Shown here: in pieces, positions 48,895 through 61,009 of the stretch
Layout of the letters: every line of letters begins with the position of its first letter
Position numbering within the stretch: position 1 is the first letter of the stretch
DNA from: Papilionanthe hookeriana x Papilionanthe teres
Lineage: Eukaryota > Streptophyta > Magnoliopsida > Asparagales > Orchidaceae
Assembly (NCBI GenBank): GCA_022702705.1
Contig: CM040432.1
Span: 41,938,540 to 42,002,539 of the forward strand
Length of the DNA: 64,000 nucleotides
Direction: 5' to 3'
Program-made: the position numbers and the translations under genes
The notes under the pieces: model-generated
The model's input: only the letters and a program-made list of their open reading frames with translations
Databases searched by the model: none
What the model was told of the DNA's origin: nothing

Positions 48895-49235
48895 TAAAAA
48901 ATTTCAATTAAATTAAAAATAAATTAAACTAAAAATTAAATTAAATTAAGTAAATTAAATTAAATTAAATTAAATTAAATTAAATTGAAATTAAAAGTTG
49001 AATTAAAATTAAAAAATTAAATTAAAGATTAAATTAAATTAAATTAAATAAACAAATTAAATTAAATTAAATAACTTAAATTAAATTAAATTAAATTAAA
49101 TTAAATTAAATCAAATTAAATTAAAACTAAATCAAATCAAATTAATTTAATGTACATCAAATCAAACTAAACTGAATTAAATTAAATTAAAACTCAATTA
49201 AATTAAATTAAATTAAATTAAATTGAATTAAATAA
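48895..49235. repeat. AAATT/TTAAA-rich tract in LTR D
   Basis: The complement of the TTTAA-rich tracts of LTRs A to C, at the equivalent place. Confidence 0.9.
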
Positions 49236-51345
49236 CATCACCTAAAACAAGAAGAAATTAAATATAAAGCAACTTGAACACTATTCCAAATTTAAACCCA
49301 TTAACTTAAATCAAATCATTTGAATACCAATTTACCCTCAAAAGCTTCTAAGTTATTATAACTCCTAAACGTAACATTAAATGAAATGTTACCTCACCTA
49401 TAGGATATTCAAATGTCTTAGTTCATCGAGCAAGATAACAAAACTCGAGACTTTCACTGATTAATTCATTTCAGGTAATTGAACTACTCAGACTTAAAAC
49501 AATTCTAGCAATATCAAAGATGTTTGGATTCTCTAAGCACTTCATCAATATGATAGGATATTTATAAGAACAATTGAACTCAATTATTCTTTCGATGAAG
49601 AAAATCGGCCCTTAAACCAAAACACAAAGAACCTAGACGCCATAGGAGATGACTAGTTATAGGATTAGGAATTTGGTAGAAAACCATAACCCTTCCCTTA
49701 GCTTTATCTAGGAACTTGCTTAAATATTCTAATTGTGTTTTTAAGTGTAAACTTTGGGATGACTAGAAGACCTTCCAGTACGCTTTTATTTTATTGCACC
49801 CATTTCTTGACAATTTACATTATTGCACTTACTTAACTGCATTGCACTTACTTTTCTTGCATGATAAACAACTGTTGCATGAAAACCTACACCTTTAGGA
49901 TAGCCCCTAAAACTTAGAAACCATAATTAAGTTAAAAAGTCATTGCAAGATAAAATTCACCGCCACAACATTTCAAAATATAAAAACAACTCAAAATTTA
50001 ATTCACAAACAGAACACAAAACTACAATTACAATTAAATTAAATGTCCTGTTGGATGATCAAATACCTCGGATGATGTAACCTACGTGTTGCTAACGGGA
50101 TTTCCCACGGTCTAAATGAAAGTGTGGAACTCATTCGCTGAGTTTAGCAAATTCATCCGGACCAAGTGAATCCGATAAAAATAATGATGCCGGAAGGATG
50201 GAACCGTGGGATCTTAACCGTGTCGTTATAATCAACTTTAAGATTTGTTTTAATTAAAACACAAAAAAAAAACACTTGGAAATTAAGACTTTCTAAACCA
50301 AAACACTTTTCTCATCCCCCGATTTATGATTTCTAAAAACTAAAACCTCTCCGCAACAACAAGGAGCTCGCAGCATGGTGGGCAAAGACGGCCATCGTCA
50401 TCAAAGAAACCCGAGTCTACTTCACAAAAACTTCTTATAGAATTAAATAACAAAGCCATAGGACTTCGAGGTAGTTTGCCTAGTGCAGCATAAATCCTCA
50501 ACTTTCGTTAGGCATTTGCATTGCAAATTAAGCCCTAACCGGTCTTAGGATTCCGAGGTAGTCGTCCCAAGACGACAATAAACCCTCACATCTTCGAGGC
50601 TATTTGTTTGATTTTATCATACAAATATAAGCTCCAATTAATTAAAATTGGCAAGATCAAAACATTTAAATAAATATTAGATTCTTTTAAATTCAAGCCA
50701 AACAACAGATAGTCGGGAAATTGCCGAAGTTCGCTTCGAATCTCGTGATTTGTCCAAATTTTCTTCCTGTTTCTCAAAACAAAAATGTTCCAAATTTGAT
50801 CCATTCCCTATCAAATTCCAAACTTCAATCCTTTCGAGAACTTAAACCTTGAAATTCTTGAGAGCAGCACTATTGATTATTATCGAGAGTTTTCTTAGGT
50901 GATTCCCGTCACTTAAGATGTAATTAACTATGGGGTTTTGTCTTTATAAAGAATTTTAAAGAACTCAGTAATATAAACCCCGTTTACCGTTTCATATTAA
51001 GGTGGGGAATTTGTCGGCTTATAAAATTGTCTAAGAATTTTTTAAAACTGATGTCACAAATCTTCTAGTTTATTTAATCGAGCCCCACTTCACAAGCGGT
51101 GCTGTGTCTATCCTTGGGATAGATACGCTTGTGGTGCGGTGCTCGCTTTATATAAACTATTTGGGATGTGAGATCCGCTTTAATCTCATATCTAAACCTT
51201 CAAATTTAAAATTATTTTCAAAATCAAATATTATTTTTTCAAATTAATTATTTAAAATTAAATTAAAATTCGCCGACAATTTCTGTTGGCGACCCCTCTT
51301 CAAAATAAAAAAATTAATACACCTGGAAAATAAGCTAAGCCGACA

Positions 51346-51872
51346 ACTTCTCGCTTAATTCTACTTGTGATAGAATTCCTCTCTCCATTATAATCGATAA
51401 TTTCGCTTTCAAAAATCGGTAGTGTATCCATGTCCCTAATGGGTCAAATCCACCTCTTTCCATTGGAATACTATGTTCATTTCTACCTTGGACAAGTATA
51501 GCCAACATTCTTCGATTTAGGAACCACCGTTTAGACACCCCTAAACAGAGAGGTTCCGAGATCCTTTTACCTCATTTTCGAGGTGGGTGGGATTCCCTGT
51601 CAGTGTTAGTTTAGGAATGATCCTCTTCAGTCGAGAAGTCTTGCTTAAGACTTTCTTTTCCTTTTTCAACTCTGAATCGGATTCTTACCTTCTCTACACC
51701 TTTGAACATTCCGTTCTAAATAAACAAACCCTCTAATAAGTGACTTTAACAAAATGATTCCTTCTTATGAATACATGAACAAGAATGAGTTCGGACTCTT
51801 TTCAATTCCTTTCTTTTCGTCCTAAATAAAAGAAGCATAACTTCGAGACTGACAAACTTAATCTACCCGCAA
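51346..51872 (+). other. E6 leader, with an altered primer-binding site
   Basis: The leader aligns with E4 39100-39534. However, the first bases after the LTR (ACTTCTCGCTTAATTCTAC) do not contain the TGGCGACTC present in E4. Either the PBS has decayed or this copy was primed differently. From about 51380 the two leaders agree again (ATTCCTCTCTCCATT against TTTTCCTCTCTCCATT). No gene. Confidence 0.65.
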
Positions 51873-54640
51873 ATGGAAGCCCCAAAGCCGATTTTCTCCT
51901 TCACCAACCCGACCGGACCGCTCGTCTATAAGGATGAGTTGCCCGACAATGGGATCATCCGATCTGTGCAAGGATTTGAAAACACGAATGTCAAGGTCAC
52001 CGACGTCTCCCTCTTTGCACCGATGAACAAGGTATCTCGAAGCCGAGGAGCCACCGGCTGAGTTCAACCTTAGGGTCGACCCAAGAGTTTCCTCCCCCGC
52101 AAAGGATCCCTAAGCCAGAGGAGTACCGCCGTCCGGCAGGAGGACCGTTCTTACTACCCCCACCGGTCTAGTTGTTTCTGCACCTACCCCGACTTCGCCA
52201 AATCAAAGGGGAAAGAAATCCTCGCAACTATGGCAAACCTCGTTACCGTGGAGGGCACAGCATCTTCTCTCACAAGACCTTCGTTTCGAAATCGGTCCGC
52301 CCCCAAAGATTCCGTCACCGACAAGGACCCAAAGAAGAAACAAGGTGGCGGATCGCGAGAGAAGCCGTAGCCGCTCAGGTTGCTTTCCCGGGAGGAAATT
52401 CCAGAACCGCCCGAATATACACCGCTACCGTAATATACACCGCTCGCCTGACTACATACCACTTTTGGGAGGAAGCAGGTTCCATCCTCTCCGCCGCAGG
52501 ATGAGGAGAATGTTCGCAAGATTGCCGCCACATTACCTCACCCCGCATATTACAACGATAGCCGCAAGAAAAGAACTAGAACTACGCCATTTCGTCGACC
52601 GCAAACTTTGGTAGAAAAATTAGCAAAGAAGGAAAACTGCCCCGTATCGTAGATTCTACGAAGGATAGCGGTTGCACAAATCCCGTCTGCCCCGAGTAGA
52701 ACCCGCCATCATGACAAAAAAGCTGGCAAGAGAATGAAGGCTAGTTCGCCCGTTGTTGTCTCAGGATTACAGATTAAAAGAGGATACCACCTTCCAAAGA
52801 TTTCCGTCGACAAACCATCCGTCCCAGACCTTCGCCGCTAGAAGGATGGTATGGCGTCCCACTCATCAAGTGCTTCGTAGATCGAAACACAGCCCCCGAG
52901 AAAGAAAGTCTCGGCCAGAGGCTTCGAATCAAGAAAGTGCTACCGCGATAAAAGGGGACTCGGGGAAAAGGGGACCCGGTAGCTATCGCACGACAACCGC
53001 AAAGACACAAAAAGCCCCGCTAGAAGATGCCATGGAAAAGTCGAGGAACCGATATCCGACGGCTGGCAAAAGAAAGAGAAGAAAAGTTCGGAGATGAGAT
53101 CGATTCATCGGAATCTGCGGACGACGAATATGCAAATCAACATGGTCATGACACGAGCTTCATCAGCTTCGCAAGGTGCTCCCGCAGCCGCAGAAAGAGA
53201 GGAGCCGTAACCGATGAGAAGGCAGCTTCAGGAAAAAGATGACACGATCGCTCAAATGGCAAAAAGGATGGAAGAGATGGCCGTAGCTCGGCCACTTCCG
53301 AGTCAAGGTACAACCACATAGAAAGACACCCTGCAGGTCATTCACATTGTAGACGGAGGAAAGGAGATTACATCCGTCAATGGGATGATCAGCTTCAAAA
53401 GGATACAACACAAAGTATGATCCCCGAAAAGGATATCAAGAACTTGGTGGAACAACAGTACGAGAAGCCTTAGCACAACCGAAGAACGGACATCCATTCG
53501 GACGAGGTAGTCTCACTCAAGAATTCCGACGCTGTCCAATACCCGAAAGGCTTCGTACCACCTTTGTTCAAGACATTCGATGGAACCGAACCCCCGAGCC
53601 GCATGTTGTACACTTTCGTGCCAGCTTGCAATGCCGGGAGCGATGCATTACTCTTCCGGGCGCCCGTCGCCAGTCCGTCGTGAATCGCCTTCGATCGTGG
53701 CGTAATTACCAAATGGTTCGGTGAAGACGTTCTCGGTAACTAGAGAACCTCTTCATCAAGCGATTCATCGAGTTTCAACACTACATCACTATAGATTTAG
53801 TGGCAGAAACAAAGGCCGAATGAAACTTTGGTGGATTACATACTTCGATGGAGAAACTTACATGAAGTGAACCAAAACTACAAGAACAACATGGCGCCTA
53901 AGATCTTGCTTAAAAGCATTCACGGCCCGATAAAGACTTCTCCTCAAAGGATTCACTATTAAGACTTTCGAGAAGTTGTTAAGCAAGGCCGGAAGCTTGC
54001 AAGAAGAGGCGAAGAATGTTTCGCCGACAAGACGGACAAGGCGAAGCCGGTGAAGACCTTCGAAAAGAAATCCGGAATCGTTGCAGCAGTTGACAAAGGC
54101 AAGCAACCGATGCAAATACTACCGTAATCGCTCGCAAAGAACTACAAATAGACCACAAAGAAACCCGGTCCAAATCTATCGTCTCCGCAAAGATGAACAA
54201 CCGTCTCTGTCCGCAACGTACATTAAGGGAACTTCGAGCAGAGAATATCCGTTCAAGAATGAAGCAAGATCGAAATGTTCCGTAGTCCGATGAAGACTCC
54301 AGATTGCTTCGTAGCCTAAAAGACCAGAGGGAAGTCAACAAGAAAGGTGATCCTAACTTTTGCCCCTACCACGGGATGTCATTGGCACAAGATAGAAGAT
54401 TGCATTAATTTTAAAAGTTGGCTCAACGACAACCTTCGAAAGGAATATAACAATCCCGAAGGAGTACATGAAGGAACCCTGCAAAGGAGGTTCCGTCAAT
54501 GTTATCTCAACCGAGCCCATCATTCCGATAGATCCCTATACGACCGACGATGGATGGATCACCGGGGCCTTGGACAAGGTCTTCGAAGAAGATTTTAGAC
54601 AAGATCCGAACCGCCTTGCGAGCTTCAATTCGTAGTTCGA
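51873..54640 (+). pseudogene. gag: E6 gag (Tat/Ogre type), heavily frameshifted
   Basis: A plausible start is the ATG at 51873 (MEAPKPIFSFTNPTGPLVY), just after the leader. A basic, arginine-rich region of many short frames spans 52170-53100. The capsid-type domain lies at about 53515-54000: AVQYPKGFVPPLFKTFDGTE, then ALLFR and IKTFEKLLSKAGSLQEEAKN near 53945-54010. It matches E3 gag block by block and continues past the point where E3 is cut. Around 54355-54430 a zinc-knuckle-like CxxH...H...C stretch (CHWHKIEDCINFKSWL) resembles the Tat gag end. No single frame covers more than about 120 codons. Confidence 0.72.
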
Positions 54641-55384
54641 GACCCGTTTGCATTTATCACTTGCGATGGGCTGAACCACCTCAACAGAGGCGATCAAGAG
54701 AAGAAGAAAATTGACGAAGAAGAGAGGACCGAGACTCCTAAGGCTAGACTAGGGGCCGCTTATCCCGGATAGTTGTTTCCGATTCTGGGAGAAATCCCTC
54801 GAACCTCTGATTTCATATGATTATCTGCTCACTTCGGTGGGATCATATAATGATAAGGGTGATGGCGTTGGCTACGTTTAATCGTTTCTAACGATTACGT
54901 AACTAGCGACAATCCGGACATCGATTTCGATACCAACGACAATTCTCAAATCATACCTGATCTCGACAATCAAAATAACGAAGAAGACATCCATCAAGAG
55001 GCTACGAGAGTTCAACAAGCAACAGACGAGTCTATGAGTTTCGAGGAGCCCAAATATTAACAGAGTTAGAGCCGCATTCGAAGATAATCCGGAAGAACCC
55101 GTCATTCCGATTCAAGAAGAGACACCTATATAAGCTCAATACTAGATTCTATGGGAAATTATTAAGTCAACTTGAGAAGTGGAAAGTTCTACCTCCAAGA
55201 ATGGGTCCAAAAGACAAAGGAGTGCTGTGTGGTTGTTCAAGAAGAACCAACCCCAAGAGAAAAATACCCATTCGAGAAGAAGCCAAGACACATGAAATAA
55301 AGTGACTACAACGGCAGCCCATCTTAGAAACTACCGGCCAAACCGAGCATTTACGATGCTCTCATCTTATCAAAGGAGATGAGA
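54641..55384 (+). other. E6 gag-protease linker
   Basis: Coding-like in composition but without a domain that I recognise. One frame near 54730-55100 is acidic. Stops are frequent. Confidence 0.45.
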
Positions 55385-56870
55385 GAAGCTCGATCAAGGC
55401 CTTACCGGATCCAGAAATTTTCTTAGCTCAAATGGCCGGGAGATTCCTAGATGAGGTTTGCTCGTTAAAAGAACAAACAGAGAAAGTACTTTCACTGACA
55501 AAGGACTCACTTCGGAGCGCGTATCACAACCGACCGTTGTACATTCTTGGGCCACAATCGGGAAGTTTACGCTCCCGTGTAGTGCACAGGATCCAGGAGC
55601 ATCGATCAATATAATGAGTCTTCGAACACTAGCATATTTGAAATTGATGCTCGCGAGTCGAAGGCATAAAATGTTATTAAGAGGATTCAAATCCGTAAAG
55701 GAGAAAGAGCCCTCAAGTCAATAACGCTACTGATGAAGACCGGTGACTTAGCAAAGACAACCGCAAAATTTCACATAATTGATTCAGAGACATCGTTCAA
55801 CGCTCTGCTGGGCCGACCGTGGATACATGAAAACGGTGATGGTACCATCATCTCTACACTGCATCAAATACTACGATGGAGGGGAATGTTGCATCAAAAG
55901 GCGACTTACAACCTTTCTCCGTACATGAAATTGGAATCCATGAATATGCAAACTATTATGCACCGCTTAAAGAAAACAATCTTCTCCAGAGATAATGTAA
56001 CAATGGAAGCAAAGAAAGTTCAGACGACGAAGAATCTGGAGTTCTAGTCCGGTCACTACTCACCACTCCCTTATGGCGAGATGGTGAAGGGGTTTCTCCA
56101 CAACTCGCATCCGAGGTCAGCCGGACGAGGCCGTGGTAGAGATGTTAGGACAGTTGGACAAAGGAAACCAGCCATCAATGTTGATTGGAAAGATAGTTCT
56201 GAAGAAGAAAAAAGAAATCAAGCAAGAAGCAAACACAATAAGTCGAAGAAGCGCAATTCAAGATCTCTCGAAGATGAGAAGAACGAAGAATACAAATCAA
56301 TGTACGAGAAGATTAACCACTACGTACATACTATGACCCTAACCCCGATCCATCGACAAGGATTAGGTATGATGGTCAAAGAGATACGTAGCGACGGCAA
56401 AACCAATCAAATTCTACCTTGGTGCTTCTTCCTCCAAAACCGAAAATCATGTACACCAAGATGTCACTACCGAATTAATGAATTACCTTTGAGTGGTACT
56501 CTCCCTGTGTCCAAAATTTAATTCAACGTGGTTTCTTACCTTGACAATGAACAAAAGGTCAATCTCAACATTTTTGAAAATTATGAATAACTCCGGTCGT
56601 CCTCCCAATTCAAAGTATGGACTCGGATTCGGCACAAGAGGATTCGCCGACGATACTGAATTTTGTTTGGTTGTCACTGCGAATCCAATGAAAGCTGCAT
56701 GGAAACTACAGATGAACTCGAAGATGTACAAATTGAGACGCTCCACTGTGACCAAGAAGAAATCAATCTACAATAGATGAGTTAACGGAAGTTAACTTAA
56801 AGTACTAAATAAGAGCCTAGACCTACCTTTGTTACCTCCTTACTCAATAAAGAAGACTCCGAAGAAATAA
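55385..56870 (+). pseudogene. E6 protease and linker to RT
   Basis: In the frame 55458-55724, FTLPCSAQDPGASINIMSL (near 55575-55615) holds the aspartic protease active-site type motif DPGAS. About 55770-55870 encodes SFNALLGRPWIHENG, the closing LLGRPWIH motif of Tat proteases. The linker 56081-56780 has a basic stretch, a glycine-containing HRQGLGMMVKE resembling a G-patch, and KYGLGFGTRGF. The protease would cut the polyprotein. Several frameshifts separate these parts. Confidence 0.7.
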
Positions 56871-57740
56871 TCAAGTTATTAATGGAATTTAAAGACGTTT
56901 TGCTTGGAACTACGATGAAATGTCGTGATTGGGGCCTCCGCAGGTCGCAGCTCATAAGCTAGGGAGTGGATCCTACTCGTCCTGGGCCGTACAAGGTCCC
57001 GAAGAATGCGTCTAGAAATTGAACAAGTCATACCAAGCAAAACCACAGACGCTAAATTTGTCCGTGAAGAACAATACCTGACTTGGTTAGCCAATGTGGT
57101 GCCAAATAAAGAAGAATGGTCGATCGAATCCGTGTGGACTTCGTAGATTTAAATAAGGCATGTCCAAAGGATGAATTCTCTAACGATCCCAAAATTAATG
57201 ATGGACATTGCTTCAACGCATGAAATATTTCTCGTTCATGGATGGATCTTCGTGGATACAACCAGATAAAAATGGTCTTTTAAGATGAAAAGCTTATAGC
57301 ATTCAGACGCTCGATCTGAGTATTTTGCTACACAGTAATGCCATTCGGACCGAAGAAACGCAAAGAGCAACCTACCAAAGAGCAATGACAAGAATTTTGA
57401 TGATCTCATCCACAATCAGTTGAATGCTATGTGACGATGTGGTCATCAAAAGCAAAGTAAAGGAAAACCAATTCGTATGATTTGAGAATTGTTTTCGAAC
57501 GATTAAGACAATTTAACCTTAAGATGAATCCCTTAAAATGCACCTTCTGCGTCACCTCCGGAAATTCTGTGGATTCATCATTCGACATCGTGGAATTGAA
57601 ATCGACCCGAAAAAAGATTAAAGCTATCTTAGAAATGCCGCCTCCCGTGTAACCTTAAAACAACTACGATCCTTTCAAGGGAAGCCGGCATATCTTCGAC
57701 GCTGATTCAAACTCGTCAGTAGGTGTCACCTTCTACATCA
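56871..57740 (+). pseudogene. pol: E6 reverse transcriptase, broken
   Basis: Recognisable pieces in shifting frames: FKDVLLGTTM (56890), VDFVDLNKACPKDEF (about 57135-57180), DLRGYNQIKMVF (about 57245-57285), FCYTVMPFGPK (57325-57355), CDDVVIKSKVKEN (about 57430-57470, with the catalytic Asp pair), then NLKMNPLKCTFCVTSG (57515-57560) and HRGIEIDPK. These match Tat-lineage RT motifs in the right order. Stops and frameshifts occur roughly every 50-100 bases. Confidence 0.82.
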
Positions 57741-58930
57741 CACAAAAGGACGCCAAATTTATTTGGGAAGAGAAATTGCCAGAAGGCCTTCGAGGACATT
57801 AAACAATATTTAATGACACCTCCTGCCTTAGTACCCACCTTGTGTGTAGACCGTCGATACTACACCGCGGCTTTTAGACGCACCTTCCTCTAGAGCCCTA
57901 TTAGCCTGTGTCAATGATGAGGGTAAAGAAAATGCTCTTTACTACTTAAGTCGTCGTTTACTCCATTATAAGGTATCCCGCAATTGAAAAGCATTGTTTG
58001 GCCCCCGATCTTCGCCGCTCAAAAGCTCGTGCACTACATGATTTCTCATAAGGTCAACCTAATTTCGAAGTTTAATCCATTGCAATAATTTCGATGACTC
58101 GTCCGACACTTTCCGGCAGACTTGCCAGATGGTCAATGATATTATTACAATTCGATATAACTTTCGTGCCTCTTCGTGTCAGAAGTGACAAGTCTTAGCA
58201 GATTTCGCAAAGACACTCATTTGCCTGCCATTTCAATGACGATTTGCCGATGAACAAATAATGAATCTAGAAGACCTCGATGGATCGACGTTGGGAATTG
58301 TATTTCGAATGCGAGCATCTTCAGCACACAAAGACGAAGAATCACAAGTGATAGCAGTTCTGTGAAGGCAGGAATCAAAGCACCTTTATAACACGTGAGC
58401 GAGGGATGTTAAGATACTCCTACCACTACGAACCGTGTACAAACAACGAAGAAGAATACGGCTTTCCTATAACGGGACCGGAATTAACTATTCAAATGGG
58501 GATAACAAACATCAACATCTACGGGGATTCACAAAGCTAATCATTCAACGTATCGCCGGGACAAGACAAAAATTTTAAAGCCAAGACTCGAGCAATACTT
58601 CCAAAAGATGCCATACAAGCTGTTGAAATCGCATTCCAAAATGTGACAATCTACAAAATTCCTAGAAAAGAAAAATGCTTAGGCAGATGCTTTAGCCCGT
58701 CTCGCAAAAGAATTTGCCTCGTTTGCAAGATGAATCAAAGGGAAGCCGCCCACGCAAGTCGTCCTATCAGCGCCTCGACATGGACACAATACACAAATCG
58801 TAAAAGGAAAAGAATTAGGTTGCAAAGAAGTGACGTAAAAACAGCCAGAAGATTGGCGACAAGCCATTGATTGACTACTCAGCAGAGGAAAGCTACCGGA
58901 CGATAGGTCGCTAGCCCATCGTATCAAGAA
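57741..58930 (+). pseudogene. pol: E6 RNase H and second (archaeal-like) RNase H
   Basis: First part: YLMTPPALVPTL near 57805-57840, then ALYYLSRRLLHY near 57935-57965 and PAIEKHCLA, the RT-connection/RNase H region. Second part: GIVFRMRASSAHKDEESQV near 58290-58350, the NINIYGDS-like stretch near 58510-58535 and the NVTIYKIPRKE block with LARLAKEFA near 58640-58715. A second RNase H after the first is a mark of the Tat lineage. Both are frameshifted. Confidence 0.72.
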
Positions 58931-60000
58931 AAGAACTCGTCTTACGCATTAATAAACAAAATATATCAGTATTTAAGGTCTTTTCGATCAAATGTGGCTA
59001 AGATGCCTAAGGGTCCGAGGCCCGTGAAATTGTTAAGGAGGTGCATTCAGGACTCGTGGCGCTCACCGGGTCCGAATATGAAAATGAAATTAAAAGACTA
59101 GGAGTACTACCGTCTCGATGATGACCGACCGCATGAAAATCGCCAAGAGCCGTCACCAAGTGCTGCGGCACGGAGGAGTTCTACACCAACCTCCAAATGT
59201 GCTACATCCGACAATTGCGTCGTGGCCATTTGAATGTTAAAGTACGTATAGTGGGTCCGATAGAACAACCATCTTCAAAAGAACCAAGTCGTTCAATGCC
59301 GGGTGCCGTGTGATCATCTCGTATACGGCCGCATTCTAAGCACGTGAATCAAGAATTTGTCGTGAGACACGAAATCGACTGGCGATACTCAACAATTTAC
59401 TACCCAAGAGCAAACGGCCGTCTCGATGAGGCTTTTAATAAAACTCTCGTTCAAATCTTGAAGAAAACTTTGGACGATAATAAGAGAAATTGGCACGAGA
59501 AGTTGTTAGAAGCCTTAAGGGGCTCACTGACAACCTTCGAATCCTGTACTTGCCACACCTTACGCTCTGTGTATGGGTCCGAGGCAGTGTTACCTTTAGA
59601 GGTTCAACCTTCCTTCACTCGTAATTGCGCTGTAAACAAGATCACTACGAAGAAACGCCAAATACGACTCGAAGAATTAGAAAGCTTGAAGTGGAAAAGA
59701 CTATAGCCGCAACGTAATTTAGAACTATACCAAGCTAAGATGGTTCAAGCCCATGACAACCGGGGTCCGCCCAAGAACCTTCAAAGTTGGTGACTTAGTT
59801 CTCATTCTCAAGAGACCTATTCGCACACCGAAGACAGAGGAAATTAACCCCACTCGGGAAGGACCTTGTGGTTGAAGCAAGATACTCAGAGGTTCCACTA
59901 CTTCAGTGGAATCGCCAGGAGAACGACATATGCTTCCGATCAACCCGACGATACTGAAAAAGTATTACGCTACCCGATGTTTCTGAGGAATGAACTCTTC
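58931..60000 (+). pseudogene. pol: E6 integrase, partly open
   Basis: The zinc region is decayed (58990-59200). The core end is the best preserved coding piece of E6: the frame 59344-59706 (120 codons) reads DEAFNKTLVQILKKTLDDN with the catalytic-Glu helix region, then NWHEKLLEALRG and VYGSEAVLPLEV. The C-terminal tail continues in other frames with NLELYQAKMVQAHDN, FKVGDLVLILKRPI and ILKKYYATRCF, ending near 59970. In Tat elements this is the end of pol, so the ALKBH gene lies after pol and is not fused to it. Confidence 0.82.
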
Positions 60001-60277
60001 ATCCCTAAGAAACACTAGTGAAGTAATTACTTATGACTGTCCGAACCCAAAAAAAAAATAAATAATAAAATGTGCTAAACTAAATAAAATCATGATAATA
60101 AAGTTTCTGTTTTCTTTTCCAAATCAAAATCTCTTTCCTGATCTTATCCCGCTTCATTCCCGTTAAATTTTAAAATACAAGAAGTAATAAAAAAAACCTG
60201 CCTTTAATAAACATTTTCTTAATGTTCTTGTTCTTAGTACAGCCCCCGATCCTTTCCTTGTCTTTTCGCAGGAAATG
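60001..60277 (+). promoter_or_regulatory. Spacer with splice-acceptor-like site before the E6 ALKBH gene
   Basis: A pyrimidine-rich stretch ends CCTTTCCTTGTCTTTTCGCAG (the last 20 bases end at 60271) and is followed by GAAATG, with the ATG at 60275. This is a good match to a plant 3' splice site placed between pol and the extra gene. Together with the LTR donor it suggests a spliced message. The ATG frame closes after 12 codons in this copy, so the start is a proposal only. Confidence 0.4.
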
Positions 60278-61009
60278 TCGAACGGCACAGTCCTCAACTT
60301 AAGAATGGCGTAAGCCTCGTACTCGATGAAAAGAGGGTGAAAGATTTGAGCGATAATCGAGATCGACTCGACTCCCGTACCGCAGCCTACAAGACAAGGA
60401 AAGTGATCGGGTCCCGCTAACCGAGAAGAACTACCCGGCGTACAAAGGATGAAAGTAGGTGGCCCAAGCCACCAATCCAAGAAGAAGAAAGAAAGGCAAA
60501 CATTGAAGAAGATAAGAAAATGAAGTCCGTAGTCGCTACAAATGAGGGCAAAGCTTGCCGCCGTGCCTACGCATATTCAAGAAGTTCGAAGGGTTACTCT
60601 CACTCGCAACACAACGAAGAAATAAGAATCGCCGTATCCGTAAGATGTTAACAAAACTAGCTGCGGACCACGCGACGAGACAAGCTTGCTAATGCCGCAC
60701 ATACACTTCAAGGACACCGGTTCACCGTAAACCCGAAGAAAGGAGGAAGGCCAGCGTAAAAGAACTGTGGAAATCCCCGTAAGATCAGAAGAAAGAAGGC
60801 TACCACGCCAACGGATAGAACCACCAAAGGATGCATGACCTTGTCGTTGTACAACCAGGGATGTCCCGATGTATCATCCCCGAGGAGCCGAGGTTTGCAG
60901 GAGAATGTGAAGGGATTGAACCGTATATCCCACAAATATGTCACAAGGCCTCGCCATCTCAGATCATTCCGAATACGAAAATGGAGAGAATGCACGTTGA
61001 AAAGAAAAC
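60278..61009 (+). other. Probable N-terminal region of the E6 ALKBH ORF, no domain recognised
   Basis: The stretch is coding-like in composition, rich in Lys, Arg and Glu codons, but has stops in all frames. Pieces such as RVKDLSDNRDRLDSRTAAY and EEPRFAGECEGIEPYIPQI are readable. I do not recognise them. Plant ALKBH9/10 proteins also have variable, low-complexity N-terminal parts, so this may be the same gene. Confidence 0.4.

Larger units (their letters stand above)
44308..51345 (+). repeat. E6 5' LTR (LTR D), 7.04 kb
   Basis: It opens TGTCGACCTC and closes AGCCGACA. A stem GACCTCAT/ATGAGGTC (44312-44319 with 44325-44332) stands four bases from the start and is present at the start of LTRs A and B. 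TATTTAAA is at 46320-46327. The GC-rich island is at 46900-47110, and the TTTAA-type tract (as AAATT repeats) at 48895-49235. Another stem, CGCCGACA/TGTTGGCG, lies about 60-80 bases before the 3' end. No gene is called inside; open frames such as 45958-46758 are not shared between copies. Confidence 0.85.
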
